Under the pieces are notes generated by a model. That model ran no database searches and was not told the origin of the DNA. It saw nothing but the letters and a program-made list of their open reading frames with translations. From the NCBI GenBank assembly GCA_937927945.1, contig CALEYW010000025.1:52978-116977 (forward strand): 64,000 nucleotides of DNA, in the 5' to 3' direction. Source of the DNA: an uncultured candidate division WPS-2 bacterium. Its GTDB lineage: Bacteria > Vulcanimicrobiota > Vulcanimicrobiia > Vulcanimicrobiales > Vulcanimicrobiaceae. How positions within the stretch are numbered: position 1 is the first letter of the stretch; every line of letters starts with the position of its first letter. This document shows, in pieces, positions 43,625-51,466 of the stretch. Position numbers and translations under genes: made by a program.

Positions 43625-44327
43625 GCGCGCCGTGACCGCCGAGATCGCCGGGGTCACCCCGCTCCGCGCCGTTCGCCGCCCGCGCCTGCAAGAGGGGATC
43701 GTGGACCAGTTGCGCCGGCTGATCCTCGACGGAAAGCTCGCGGCCGGGACCGTGCTGCGCCAAGAGCACCTCGCCCGCCGGCTCCAGGTCAGCCGCATGC
43801 CGCTGCGCGAGGCGTTGATCGTGCTCGAACGGGAAGGCTTGGTGCGGATCGGCCCCACCGGCGCGGCGTCGGTCGTCATGCTCGGCGCCCGCGAAGCCCG
43901 CGAGATCATGGACATCCGCGAGTTGGTCGACGGGCTGGCGGCGCGCCTGCTCGCCGAGCACGGCGTCCCGCCGGCGCTCGACCGCGAGTTAGAAGCGCTG
44001 GCGCGCCGCATGCGGGCGGTGGCCGCCAAGGACAAGCATGCCTATCTCGTCGCCAACGCGGACTTTCACGTCAAGATCGTCGAAGCGACGGGTCATGCCC
44101 GGCTGCAGCAGATGATCCCGCTGGTGCGCATGTCCTCCGAAGTCGTGTACATCACGATGCACGATCAAGGCGCGCGCCTGCGACGGTCGGCGACCGAGCA
44201 CGCCTCCGTGCTCGCCGCGATCCGCTCCGGCGACGGCGAGGCGGCCGAACGACTCGCCCGCGCGCACGTTCGCGCCGCGGCGGCGCACTGGATCGTCCCC
44301 GACACGCAGCCTGCAGAGGAGAGCTGA
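43614..44327 (+). CDS. GntR family (FadR/FCD) transcriptional regulator
   Basis: 237 residues. An N-terminal winged helix (LQEGIVDQLRRLILDGKLAA, LARRLQVSRMPLREALIVLE, REGLVRIGPTGAASVV) precedes a C-terminal FCD ligand domain (MDIRELVDGLAARLLAEHGV, ANADFHVKIVEATGHARLQQ, ATEHASVLAAIRSGDGEAAE). The Asp and His positions in NADFH and TEH fit the metal-binding site of FCD regulators. It overlaps the ligase and pcaD, so it is within the operon and likely regulates it, probably responding to an organic-acid intermediate. The direction of control is unknown. Confidence 0.9.
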   Translation: MDPKRAVTAEIAGVTPLRAVRRPRLQEGIVDQLRRLILDGKLAAGTVLRQEHLARRLQVSRMPLREALIVLEREGLVRIGPTGAASVVMLGAREAREIMDIRELVDGLAARLLAEHGVPPALDRELEALARRMRAVAAKDKHAYLVANADFHVKIVEATGHARLQQMIPLVRMSSEVVYITMHDQGARLRRSATEHASVLAAIRSGDGEAAERLARAHVRAAAAHWIVPDTQPAEES

Positions 44328-45139
44328 TGCCGTTCATTCATGCCGGCGGGCTGACCGTCCACGTCGACGTCAGCGGACCGCACGATGCGCCGCCGATCGT
44401 CTTCGCAAACTCGCTCGGCACGAATCTGCACATCTGGGACGCGCAGGCCGCCGCGCTCGCCGACCGCTACCGCATCGTGCGCTACGACATGCGCGGCCAC
44501 GGCATGACGTCGTTCGCGCCGCCGGGCGAAGACTACGCGATCCCGCGGCTCGCCGGCGACCTGGCGGCGCTGCTCGACGCGCTTCGCATCGAGCGGGCGA
44601 GCGTCGTCGGGCTCTCGATCGGCGGCATGGTCGGTCAGCGGTTCGCGGCAGCCTATCCCGAGCGCGTCGACGCGCTCGTGCTGTGCGCGACCGGGAACCG
44701 CATCGGGAGTCCCGAGGTGTGGAACCCCCGCATCGAAGCGGTCACGTCGCACGGGATGAGCGCGATCGTCGACGGCGTGCTGGCCCGCTGGTTCACGCCC
44801 GCGACCCACGCCGAGCGGCCGGATCTGGTGCGCGGTTTCTCGATGATGGTCGAACGGACGCCGGTGGCGGGATATGCCGGCTGCTGCGCGGCGATCCGCG
44901 ACGCCGACCTGCGGGCGGACGACGCGCGGATCACGGCGCGAACGCTGGTGATCTCCGGCGCGGGTGATATCGTGACGCCGCCGTCCGCGGGTGCCGAGAT
45001 CCGCGACGCGATCCCGGGCGCGCGGCTCGAAGTGATCGACGATGCCGCGCACATGCTCTGTGCGGAACGGCCCGACGCGCTCGACCGGTTGTTGGGCGGA
45101 TTCATCGGCGCGACGGCGTCGAGCGGGAGCGCGCGATGA
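44327..45139 (+). CDS. pcaD: 3-oxoadipate enol-lactonase
   Basis: 270 residues. Alpha/beta hydrolase that opens beta-ketoadipate enol-lactone to beta-ketoadipate. GLTVHVDVSGPHDAPPIVFA, NSLGTNLHIWDAQAAALADR, YDMRGHGMTS, nucleophile elbow SVVGLSIGGMVGQRFAAAYP (Ser97), Asp in SGAGDIVTPP, and His in DDAAHMLCAE. The family resemblance to PcaD is strong and the pca neighbours settle it. The ATG shares a base with the GntR stop; its own stop overlaps pcaC by four bases. Confidence 0.9.
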   Translation: MPFIHAGGLTVHVDVSGPHDAPPIVFANSLGTNLHIWDAQAAALADRYRIVRYDMRGHGMTSFAPPGEDYAIPRLAGDLAALLDALRIERASVVGLSIGGMVGQRFAAAYPERVDALVLCATGNRIGSPEVWNPRIEAVTSHGMSAIVDGVLARWFTPATHAERPDLVRGFSMMVERTPVAGYAGCCAAIRDADLRADDARITARTLVISGAGDIVTPPSAGAEIRDAIPGARLEVIDDAAHMLCAERPDALDRLLGGFIGATASSGSAR

Positions 45140-45522
45140 GCGATTCGCAGTACGAGGCCGGGATGAAGGTGCGCCGCGCGGTGCTGGGCGAGGAACACGT
45201 CGAGCGCGCGGCCGCATCGTCGACCGAATTCACGCGTGACTTCCAGCGGTACATCACCGAGAACGTCTGGGGCGACATCTGGACGCGTCCCGGCCTCGAG
45301 CGCAAGACGCGCAGCATGCTGACGATCGCGATCACCGCCGCCCTCGGGCGGCTGGAGGAATTGGAACTGCACGTTCGCGCGACGCGCAACACCGGCGTCT
45401 CGCGCGATGAGGTGAAAGAAGTGCTGATGCAGGTTGCCGGGTACGCCGGCGTTCCGGCGGCGAACACCGCGTTCAAGATCGCTGCCGGTGTGTATCGCAC
45501 GTTCGACGAGGAGAACAAGTAG
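45136..45522 (+). CDS. pcaC: 4-carboxymuconolactone decarboxylase
   Basis: 128 residues, normal for a stand-alone PcaC. Decarboxylates 4-carboxymuconolactone to the enol-lactone that PcaD opens. Family text: GMKVRRAVLGEEHVERAAAS, FQRYITENVWGDIWTRPGLE, RSMLTIAITAALGRLEELEL, HVRATRNTGVSRDEVKEVLM, QVAGYAGVPAANTAFK. The frequent His in EVLLHV is replaced by Gln (EVLMQV), while HVRA keeps the other. Overlaps pcaD by four bases and the pcaH GTG by one. Confidence 0.92.
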   Translation: MSDSQYEAGMKVRRAVLGEEHVERAAASSTEFTRDFQRYITENVWGDIWTRPGLERKTRSMLTIAITAALGRLEELELHVRATRNTGVSRDEVKEVLMQVAGYAGVPAANTAFKIAAGVYRTFDEENK

Positions 45523-46220
45523 TGTCCGCGACGTTGCGCGGTGCCGACCCGACCCAGCCGCCGTACGACTACCCCGCCTACCGGAGCACGACCAAGCGTC
45601 ATCCCAAGCAGCCGCTGATCCCGGCGCCGCGCGAGCTGATCGAAGTTCCCGGTGTCGCGTGCGAGACCGGCTGGGCCGGTCCCGACGTGGTCGACCTCAC
45701 CCGGCAATTCACCGGCGAGCCGATGGGCGAACGGATCATCGTGGCGGGCCGCCTGCTCGATGAGGACGGCCGGCCCGTGCGCCGGTCGCTGGTCGAACTG
45801 TGGCAGGCGAACGCGGCGGGTCGCTACGCGCATGAAGTCGATCAGCACGCCGCGCCGCTGGATCCCAACTTTCGCGGTGCCGGGCAGATGCTCACCGACG
45901 ACGACGGTGCGTATCGGTTTCTGACGATCAAACCGGGCGCGTATCCGTGGCGCAATTCTTACAACGCGTGGCGCCCGGCGCACATCCACTTCTCGCTGTT
46001 CGGGTCGCGCAACGACAGCCGGCTCGTGACGCAGATGTATTTTCCCGGCGATCCGCTGCTCGAGGACGACCCGGTGATCCACAGCATCGCCGATCCCGTC
46101 GCGCGCGCGCGGCTCGTCTCGGCGTACGATCCAACGCTCAGCGAAGAAGAGTGGGCACTGGGCTACCGGTTCGACATCGTGCTGCGCGGTCGTTCCGCGA
46201 CGCCGCTGGAGCCGCGCTGA
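45522..46220 (+). CDS. pcaH: Protocatechuate 3,4-dioxygenase beta subunit
   Basis: 232 residues, usual length. Intradiol ring cleavage of protocatechuate to 3-carboxymuconate; the beta subunit holds the Fe(III). PPYDYPAYRSTTKRHPKQPL at the start, GRLLDEDGRPVRRSLVELWQ, DDDGAYRFLTIKPGAYPWRN and YNAWRPAHIHFSLFG contain the Tyr/Tyr/His/His iron ligands. MYFPGDPLLEDDPVIHSI follows. The GTG start overlaps the pcaC stop by one base; pcaG follows with a one-base overlap. Confidence 0.95.
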   Translation: MSATLRGADPTQPPYDYPAYRSTTKRHPKQPLIPAPRELIEVPGVACETGWAGPDVVDLTRQFTGEPMGERIIVAGRLLDEDGRPVRRSLVELWQANAAGRYAHEVDQHAAPLDPNFRGAGQMLTDDDGAYRFLTIKPGAYPWRNSYNAWRPAHIHFSLFGSRNDSRLVTQMYFPGDPLLEDDPVIHSIADPVARARLVSAYDPTLSEEEWALGYRFDIVLRGRSATPLEPR

Positions 46221-46765
46221 TGCCGGTCCCGTCGGGATCGCAGACGGTCGGCCCGTTCTTCCGCTTCGCGCTGCACCACGAGCAGTGGAACGACCTCAGC
46301 GCCGCGGCGCCGGCCGGGGAGAAGATCCGCGTCGCCGGGCGGCTGCTGGACGGAGACGGCGCACCGATTCCCGACGGTTTCGTCGAGATCCGGCAAGCCG
46401 ACGCCGGCGGCTCGTACGCGTGCGCGGATGGCTTCACGGGCTTCGGGCGTGCGTCGACTGATCGTGACGGGCGCTTCGCGTTCACTACGATCCGGCCCGG
46501 CACGGTGCCGAGCTCGCTCGGCGCGCAGGCGCCGCACCTCGCGGTGTCGATCTTCGCCCGCGGCTTGCTCAAGCAGCTGCACACGCGCATGTATTTCGGT
46601 GACCGCGCCGCGGAGAACGCCGCCGATCCGCTGCTGTCGTCGATCGCGGAGAACGCGCAGCGCTCGATGATCGCGAAGCGCGCGGGAGAGAGCGACGCGA
46701 TTCCGGAGTTCCGCTTCGATATCGTGCTGCAAGGCGAGGGCGAGACGGCCTTCATCGACCTGTGA
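46220..46765 (+). CDS. pcaG: Protocatechuate 3,4-dioxygenase alpha subunit
   Basis: 181 residues. Partner of PcaH; same fold without the iron site. SGSQTVGPFFRFALHHEQWN at the start is typical of alpha subunits. Then VAGRLLDGDGAPIPDGFVEI, FTTIRPGTVPSSLGAQAPHL, LAVSIFARGLLKQLHTRMYF and FRFDIVLQGEGETAFIDL. It lies one base into the pcaH stop, and pcaB follows ten bases later. Confidence 0.94.
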   Translation: MPVPSGSQTVGPFFRFALHHEQWNDLSAAAPAGEKIRVAGRLLDGDGAPIPDGFVEIRQADAGGSYACADGFTGFGRASTDRDGRFAFTTIRPGTVPSSLGAQAPHLAVSIFARGLLKQLHTRMYFGDRAAENAADPLLSSIAENAQRSMIAKRAGESDAIPEFRFDIVLQGEGETAFIDL

Positions 46766-46775
46766 GTTGCGCGCG

Positions 46776-48152
46776 GTGAGCGCGGACGGGATCGAGCTGT
46801 TCGGTTCGCTGTACGGCACGCCGGCGATGAAGGACGTGTTCTCGGCGCGCGCGCGCGTGCGGAAGCTCGCCGCGGTCGAGGCTGCGCTTGCTCGCGCACA
46901 AGCGCGGCTTGGCATCGTGCCGCTGGCGGCGGCCGACGGGATCGTCGCCGCCGCGGACCAGGCGGACGACTTCGATCTCGCAGCCCTCGCTGCGCAAAGC
47001 GAAATCGTCGGCTATCCGATCGTGCCGCTCACAAAGGAACTCGCGCGGCGCGCCGGCCCCGAGGCGAGCGGTTTCGTGCACTGGGGAGCGACGACGCAGG
47101 ACGTGCTCGACACCGCGCTCGTCCTCCAACTCCGTGAAGGGCTCGCGCTGCTCGAAGTCGACCTCCGCGCGACGATCGAGGCGCTGGCGCAACGCGCCGA
47201 ACGTCACCGCGGCGACGTGATGCCCGGCCGTACGCACCTGCAGCACGCGCTGCCGATCACCTTCGGCTACAAAGTCGCCGTGTGGCTCGCCCCGCTGCTC
47301 GAACATCTGGCGCGCTTCGATGCGCTGCGTGCGCGCGTGCTGCGCGTGCAGTTCGGCGGAGCCGTCGGGACGCTGGCGTCGCTCGGCAACCATGGTCGTG
47401 AAGTGACCGTCGCGCTGGCCGAGGAACTCGCGCTCGCCGTACCGGACGCTCCGTGGCACGCCGACCGCTCCGCCTTTGCGGAGGTCGCGACGTTCCTCGG
47501 CGTCGTCTGCGGCAGCCTCGCGAAGTTCGCCGGCGACGTCGTGCTGCTGATGCAGACGGAAGTCGCCGAAGTGTTCGAGCCGTACGCCCCGGGGCGCGCC
47601 GGCTCGAGCACGATGCCGCAGAAGCGCAACCCGATCGCAAGCGAGTACGTCCTCGCGAGCACGCGCGGCGTGCACGCCCTCGTCCCGGTGGTCCTGGCCG
47701 CGATGGCCGGCGATCACGAACGCTCGACCGGCCCCTGGCAGAGCGAAGAGATCGCACTGCCGCAGATCCTCGTCCTCGCTTCGGCCGCCTTCGCACACGC
47801 GAAGGCGATCGCGCAAGGGATGACCGTCGACACCGCCCGGATGCGGCGCAATCTGGACGCGACGAACGGTTTGATCATGGCCGAAGCGGTCGCGATGGCA
47901 CTCGCCGAATCGGTCGGCCGAGCGGAAGCGCATCATCTCGTGGAGCAGGCGTGCACCGTTGCGATCGAACGCGAACGGCCGCTCATCGACGTCCTCGCTG
48001 AAGAGCCCGCCGTGACGCGGCAGCTCGATCGCCGGCGTCTTGCCGAACTCTTCGACCCGGCGCGCTACGTCGGCGAGTCGTCTGCGGTCGTCGATCGCGT
48101 TCTGACGCGCTACTCCGAAGTCGCCCCGGGCCCGCGGTCCGTCAACGTTTGA
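46776..48152 (+). CDS. pcaB: 3-carboxy-cis,cis-muconate cycloisomerase
   Basis: 458 residues from the GTG at 46776; a TTG at 46767 is an alternative. Fumarase/aspartase superfamily member that lactonises 3-carboxymuconate. ELFGSLYGTPAMKDVFSARA, GFVHWGATTQDVLDTALVLQ, MPGRTHLQHALPITFGYKVA, and the superfamily signature AGSSTMPQKRNPIASEYVLA. The length is normal for PcaB (~450). It is the last gene of the pathway run; the 3' end overlaps the convergent TetR gene by 43 bases. No pcaI, pcaJ or pcaF is in the window. Confidence 0.93.
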   Translation: MSADGIELFGSLYGTPAMKDVFSARARVRKLAAVEAALARAQARLGIVPLAAADGIVAAADQADDFDLAALAAQSEIVGYPIVPLTKELARRAGPEASGFVHWGATTQDVLDTALVLQLREGLALLEVDLRATIEALAQRAERHRGDVMPGRTHLQHALPITFGYKVAVWLAPLLEHLARFDALRARVLRVQFGGAVGTLASLGNHGREVTVALAEELALAVPDAPWHADRSAFAEVATFLGVVCGSLAKFAGDVVLLMQTEVAEVFEPYAPGRAGSSTMPQKRNPIASEYVLASTRGVHALVPVVLAAMAGDHERSTGPWQSEEIALPQILVLASAAFAHAKAIAQGMTVDTARMRRNLDATNGLIMAEAVAMALAESVGRAEAHHLVEQACTVAIERERPLIDVLAEEPAVTRQLDRRRLAELFDPARYVGESSAVVDRVLTRYSEVAPGPRSVNV

Positions 48153-48766
48153 ACCATTTTTGCGATCAAGGTCCGCTCGCTGAGTTGTAGGCGATCCTTG
48201 CCGATGGTCTGCTCAAAGAACACCTGTTGAAAGCACGCGCCCAAGAGCATTTGCGCGGCCGCCTGCGGATCGATTCCGCTCGGCAGGCGGCCAAGCGATT
48301 GTTCCGCGGCGAGATAGTCCGCGACGGCTTCTGAGGCTCGGTGCGGACCGCGGCTATCGATGAGTTGGGCCTGGTACCGCTCGCGAAGCGCGTTCTCGGA
48401 GTAGAGCACCGCCATGAGCGGTATCAAGTCGCGATAGAAGGCCATCGTCTTGCGTAGGACTTCTCGCAGCCGTATGGCGGGCGTGGCGGTTCCGGCCTTT
48501 TCAGGCAGCTCGCCCATGTACTCGCGGTAGCTGGGAACCAAATACTCGACGACCGCCGTCTGGATGGCGTCGATTTTGTCGCTGAAATGGCGGTAGATCG
48601 ACCCCTCGGCGATGCCGGCTTCGGCCGCGATCGCTCGGGTCGTCGCACCGGCGATGCCGTGCGCCCGGACGGTCGTGATTGCGGCTCTGAGGATCTTCTC
48701 ACGGGTGTCGATCGCGGCATCCTTTCGGGAAGGGATGGTGTTTGGTGTGAGTGAACGCTCACTCAC
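48110..48766 (-). CDS. TetR family transcriptional regulator
   Basis: 218 residues from the GTG at 48766; a TTG at 48790 is possible but would fall opposite the start of the divergent gene. The TetR DNA-binding domain is clear: TREKILRAAITTVRAHGIAG, ATTRAIAAEAGIAEGSIYRH, FSDKIDAIQTAVVEYLVP. The ligand domain is unremarkable. The GTG start lies inside a perfect inverted repeat, so autorepression is likely. Divergent genes 48790-49889 (membrane protein, NAD(P)-binding protein) are the obvious targets. The 3' end overlaps pcaB on the other strand, but the palindrome points to its own locus rather than the pca genes. Confidence 0.9.
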   Translation of the reverse strand: MSERSLTPNTIPSRKDAAIDTREKILRAAITTVRAHGIAGATTRAIAAEAGIAEGSIYRHFSDKIDAIQTAVVEYLVPSYREYMGELPEKAGTATPAIRLREVLRKTMAFYRDLIPLMAVLYSENALRERYQAQLIDSRGPHRASEAVADYLAAEQSLGRLPSGIDPQAAAQMLLGACFQQVFFEQTIGKDRLQLSERTLIAKMVQTLTDRGPGATSE

Positions 48767-48767
48767 A
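48746..48767. promoter_or_regulatory. TetR operator palindrome
   Basis: Nine-base arms TGTGAGTGA (48746-48754 on the plus strand) and TCACTCACA (48759-48767) flank a four-base centre. This resembles operators of many TetR/AcrR-type repressors (TGAGTGA...TCACTCA). It covers the TetR start codon and lies 23 bases before the divergent ATG at 48790, so it can block both genes. Confidence 0.8.
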
Positions 48768-48789
48768 ACACTGGAAACGAGGTTCGCCA

Positions 48790-49260
48790 ATGTACGCCTC
48801 CAGCCTGGTCGCCCATGTTTTCCTCACGACGCTTGCCTTCGGCTTCGCCATCGTCCTCGATTTCGTGCTGGCAGCCGTTGCCGCGAGCCGGAACCCCCAG
48901 ACGATCCGCGTCGTCTACGAAGCCATCGCACGCTACGGCCGCTGGATTGGCCCGTTGCTCGGCGTCGGGATTCTGCTAGGGTTCGGGCTGGCGCATGAGC
49001 GCCACGACGGCCCGACGCAGCCATGGCTCCTGATGACCTACGCCCTGGTCTTGCTCGCTGCGTTTTTCGGCATGGGGGTAGGTCGCCGACGCTACGGTCG
49101 GGTCCTGGCAGCGGCGCGCACCGCGGAGAACACCGCGACGCCGGAACTCGAACGAGCGATCGCCGGCGCAAGCCCGCTGGTCGCATGGGTGATGCTCGCC
49201 TTGATGGCTGCACTCGTCGCCGTGATGTTTCTCAAGCCGTTCTCCGGTATGGTTGCGTGA
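48790..49260 (+). CDS. Membrane protein, four helices (DUF2269-like)
   Basis: 156 residues from an ATG with GAGG seven bases upstream. Four hydrophobic segments: LVAHVFLTTLAFGFAIVLDF, WIGPLLGVGILLGFGLAHER, PWLLMTYALVLLAAFFGMGV and PLVAWVMLALMAALVAVMFL. Similar small integral membrane proteins are often paired with a TetR regulator, but I cannot assign a role. The stop overlaps the next GTG (GTGA), making a two-gene operon under the palindromic operator. Confidence 0.75.
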   Translation: MYASSLVAHVFLTTLAFGFAIVLDFVLAAVAASRNPQTIRVVYEAIARYGRWIGPLLGVGILLGFGLAHERHDGPTQPWLLMTYALVLLAAFFGMGVGRRRYGRVLAAARTAENTATPELERAIAGASPLVAWVMLALMAALVAVMFLKPFSGMVA

Positions 49261-49889
49261 AGGTCGTCGTTTTGGGAGCGGCCGGCGGAATCGGCCGTCA
49301 CGTCGTGACGCAGGCACTCGAGGCCGGCCATAGCGTGACCGCGCTCCTCCGTGACCCGGGAAAGCTGACCTTGCGCCACGAGCGGCTGGCTATCGTTCGC
49401 GGTGACGTCCTCGACGGCGAAACCGTACGAAGCGCGATCGTGGGTCACGATGCCGTCGTCTCCGCGATGGGCGTGCGGGACCGCGCACCGACGACGCTCT
49501 ATTCAGAGGGTGCGCGCAACACGTTGACGGCGATGACGGCTGAAGGTATACGCCGCTACATCGCGATTTCGGCGTCCGGCTTTCACCGCGACGCGAACGA
49601 TCCGTTTCTGTTGCGTTACCTGGGAAAGCCGATCATCTCGCAGCTGTTGAAGGAACACTACGCGGATCTGATTCGCATGGAGAGCATCGTCGCCTCGAGC
49701 GACCGCGATTGGACGATCGTGGTCCCGCCTCGCCTGACCGACGGCCCACGGACGGGACGTTATCGCGAGGCACTCGACGTCAACGTGCGCAACGGCCTGT
49801 CGATCTCACGGGCCGATGTCGCCGATTACATCGTGAAGGGCCTCGCAAAATCCGCGCCGCAGCAAGCATTGGCCTTCATCGCGTATTGA
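49257..49889 (+). CDS. NAD(P)-binding oxidoreductase (atypical SDR, NmrA/BVR-B-like)
   Basis: 210 residues, GTG in a GTGA overlap. Rossmann start VKVVVLGAAGGIGRHVVTQA (GxxGxxG), VTALLRDPGKLTLRHERLAI, GHDAVVSAMGVRD, YIAISASGFHRD, WTIVVPPRLTDGPRTGRYRE and ISRADVADYIVKGL follow the NAD(P)H-binding atypical SDR pattern. It lacks the YxxxK pair, consistent with the flavin-reductase/NmrA-like subgroup. With the TetR regulator it may respond to a redox or aldehyde stress; that is inference. The end overlaps the convergent gene by 14 bases. Confidence 0.85.
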   Translation: MKVVVLGAAGGIGRHVVTQALEAGHSVTALLRDPGKLTLRHERLAIVRGDVLDGETVRSAIVGHDAVVSAMGVRDRAPTTLYSEGARNTLTAMTAEGIRRYIAISASGFHRDANDPFLLRYLGKPIISQLLKEHYADLIRMESIVASSDRDWTIVVPPRLTDGPRTGRYREALDVNVRNGLSISRADVADYIVKGLAKSAPQQALAFIAY

Positions 49890-50598
49890 GCATGAAGAAC
49901 GCGATCCCGGCGTACTGCGTCGCCGCGGCGGCGACGACGAACAGATGGAACACTTCGTGGAAACCGAAGCGACGGGGCAAGAAATTCATCTGCCGGGTCG
50001 CGTAGATGACGGCGCCGGTCGTGTAGAGCAGTCCGCCGGTGAGGAAGAGTGCGAGTGCGACGAGCGGGACATTGCGGATGAGCTGGATTCCGGGGACGAG
50101 CACGAGCCACCCCATCGCCACGTAGATTGCAGCCGAAAGCCAGCGCGGCGCGTTCACGAACCACACCGTCAGAACGATCCCCGCGGCGGCGACCGCCCAG
50201 ATCGCCGCGATCGTCCCGGTGCGCCACCAGCCCGAGAGGCCGGCGAACAGCACCGGCGTGTACGATCCCGCGATCAATACGTAGATCGAGGCGTGGTCGA
50301 CGGTACGAAAGACGCGGGTCGCGCCGATGCCCGCGCGGACACCGTGATAGAGCGTGCTCGCGCCGAACAGCACGATGAGGCTCAGGCCGTAGATCATCAT
50401 CGTTGCGAGCAGCGGCGGATCGTCGTGAAAGCGGACGACGAGGTATGCGAGCCCGCCGATCGCCCCCACGAGACCGGCGAGCGAGATGCGCGCGTCGACC
50501 GGTTCCTTCGCGAGGGACGTTACGGCGGCGGCGGCGCGGTCTTCGCGTTCCAAAGGTGCTCGGGTTGTTCCAGTGCGTGATTGATCCAGCGCGACCAC
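49876..50598 (-). CDS. Hemolysin III family (PAQR-like) membrane protein
   Basis: 240 residues from a GTG at 50598; TTG 50553 is an alternative that reduces overlap with the upstream gene. Seven hydrophobic segments. Family motifs: LIVLFGASTLYHGVRAGIGA, VFRTVDHASIYVLIAGSYTP and RFGFHEVFHLFVVAAAATQY; the His and Asp residues (YH, DHASIY, HEVFH) form the putative zinc site of the PAQR superfamily. In bacteria the role is unclear. It overlaps the adenosyltransferase gene by up to 79 bases, so the two are probably one transcript. Confidence 0.85.
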   Translation of the reverse strand: MVALDQSRTGTTRAPLEREDRAAAAVTSLAKEPVDARISLAGLVGAIGGLAYLVVRFHDDPPLLATMMIYGLSLIVLFGASTLYHGVRAGIGATRVFRTVDHASIYVLIAGSYTPVLFAGLSGWWRTGTIAAIWAVAAAGIVLTVWFVNAPRWLSAAIYVAMGWLVLVPGIQLIRNVPLVALALFLTGGLLYTTGAVIYATRQMNFLPRRFGFHEVFHLFVVAAAATQYAGIAFFMLNTR

Positions 50599-51146
50599 AC
50601 GAAGAGGGCGTCGGAGAGGCGGTTCACGTAGCGCACGACCTCGGGCGAGATCGGTTCGGCCTCACCGAGCGCGATCAGCAAGCGCTCGGCGCGCCGGCAC
50701 ACCGTGCGCGCTTGGTGCAGGAACGCGCCCGGATACGAGCCGCCGGGGTGGATGAAGTTGGCCAGCGGCTCGAGATCTTCTTGAGCGCGGTCGATCGCGC
50801 GTTCGAGCGAGGTCGCGTCGTCGGCCGTCACCAACGGCATCCCATCCCATCGATCTTTCGGAAGCGTCGCAAGATCGCTGCCGAGGTTGAACAGGACGTC
50901 CTGCGACCACGCCAGCCACTTGTCGAGTTCGCCTGCGACACCGTGCGCGCGCGCCAAATCTTGGACCGGCCGGGTGCGCTGCACGTCGGCGAGCGCGGTG
51001 CGCGCGATCCCGATCACCGACGAGAGCTCGTCGATCGTTCCGTACGCTTCGATCCGCAGCGCATTCTTCTTGACGCGCTGTCCACCGACGAGCCCCGTCG
51101 TCCCATCGTCGCCGGTCCGGGTATAAATTCGCGTCAGCTTGGGCAT
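50520..51146 (-). CDS. Cob(I)alamin adenosyltransferase, PduO type
   Basis: 208 residues. Transfers adenosyl from ATP to cob(I)alamin, giving adenosylcobalamin. PduO-type motifs: LTRIYTRTGDDGTTGLVGGQ (ATP site), RIEAYGTIDELSSVIGIA, FIHPGGSYPGAFLHQARTVC, RRAERLLIALGEAEPISPEV, and VRYVNRLSDALFVWSRWINH. The length is normal. It indicates B12-dependent enzymes elsewhere in the genome. The ATG at 51146 is 89 bases from the divergent antitoxin gene. Confidence 0.94.
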   Translation of the reverse strand: MPKLTRIYTRTGDDGTTGLVGGQRVKKNALRIEAYGTIDELSSVIGIARTALADVQRTRPVQDLARAHGVAGELDKWLAWSQDVLFNLGSDLATLPKDRWDGMPLVTADDATSLERAIDRAQEDLEPLANFIHPGGSYPGAFLHQARTVCRRAERLLIALGEAEPISPEVVRYVNRLSDALFVWSRWINHALEQPEHLWNAKTAPPPP

Positions 51147-51199
51147 GACCGAATGCTTCGCGCCCGGATGGCGCCTCCATTTGGCGTCCGCTGCAGCGG

Positions 51200-51228
51200 T
51201 TGAAACAAACCAACTAATCTGGTAAACT
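51200..51228 (+). promoter_or_regulatory. Promoter of the toxin-antitoxin pair
   Basis: TTGAAA at 51200-51205 and TAAACT at 51223-51228 are 17 bases apart. The antitoxin ATG at 51236 begins only seven bases after the -10, so the transcript probably starts at or next to the ATG. An imperfect inverted repeat GGTT...AACC (51198-51211) overlaps the -35 and could be the antitoxin operator. Confidence 0.7.
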
Positions 51229-51235
51229 AGCCTTC

Positions 51236-51466
51236 ATGAAGTCCGTGGGCTTATTCGATGCAAAGACGCGCCTCTCCGAGATCGTGCGGGACGCGGAGGG
51301 CGGTGAGCCGACGATCATTCTGCGCAACGGTCGCCCGGTAGCGCAAATCGTTCCGATCGCGCAGCCCGGCAAACGCGAGTTCGGATTCGACGACGGCCTC
51401 GGATACATCGCTGATGATTTCAATGCACCGCTCCCGCCCGACGTGATGCGAGCGTTGGTCGAATGA
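51236..51466 (+). CDS. Phd/YefM-type antitoxin
   Basis: 76 residues. KSVGLFDAKTRLSEIVRDAE and GGEPTIILRNGRPVAQIVPI form the Phd/YefM DNA-binding fold; the tail DDFNAPLPPDVMRALVE would wrap the toxin. The ATG overlaps the toxin start region downstream by four bases at its own stop (ATGA). No Shine-Dalgarno is visible before this ATG (ACTAGCCTTC), consistent with a leaderless mRNA from the promoter at 51200. It should bind and neutralise the PIN toxin and repress the operon. Confidence 0.9.
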   Translation: MKSVGLFDAKTRLSEIVRDAEGGEPTIILRNGRPVAQIVPIAQPGKREFGFDDGLGYIADDFNAPLPPDVMRALVE

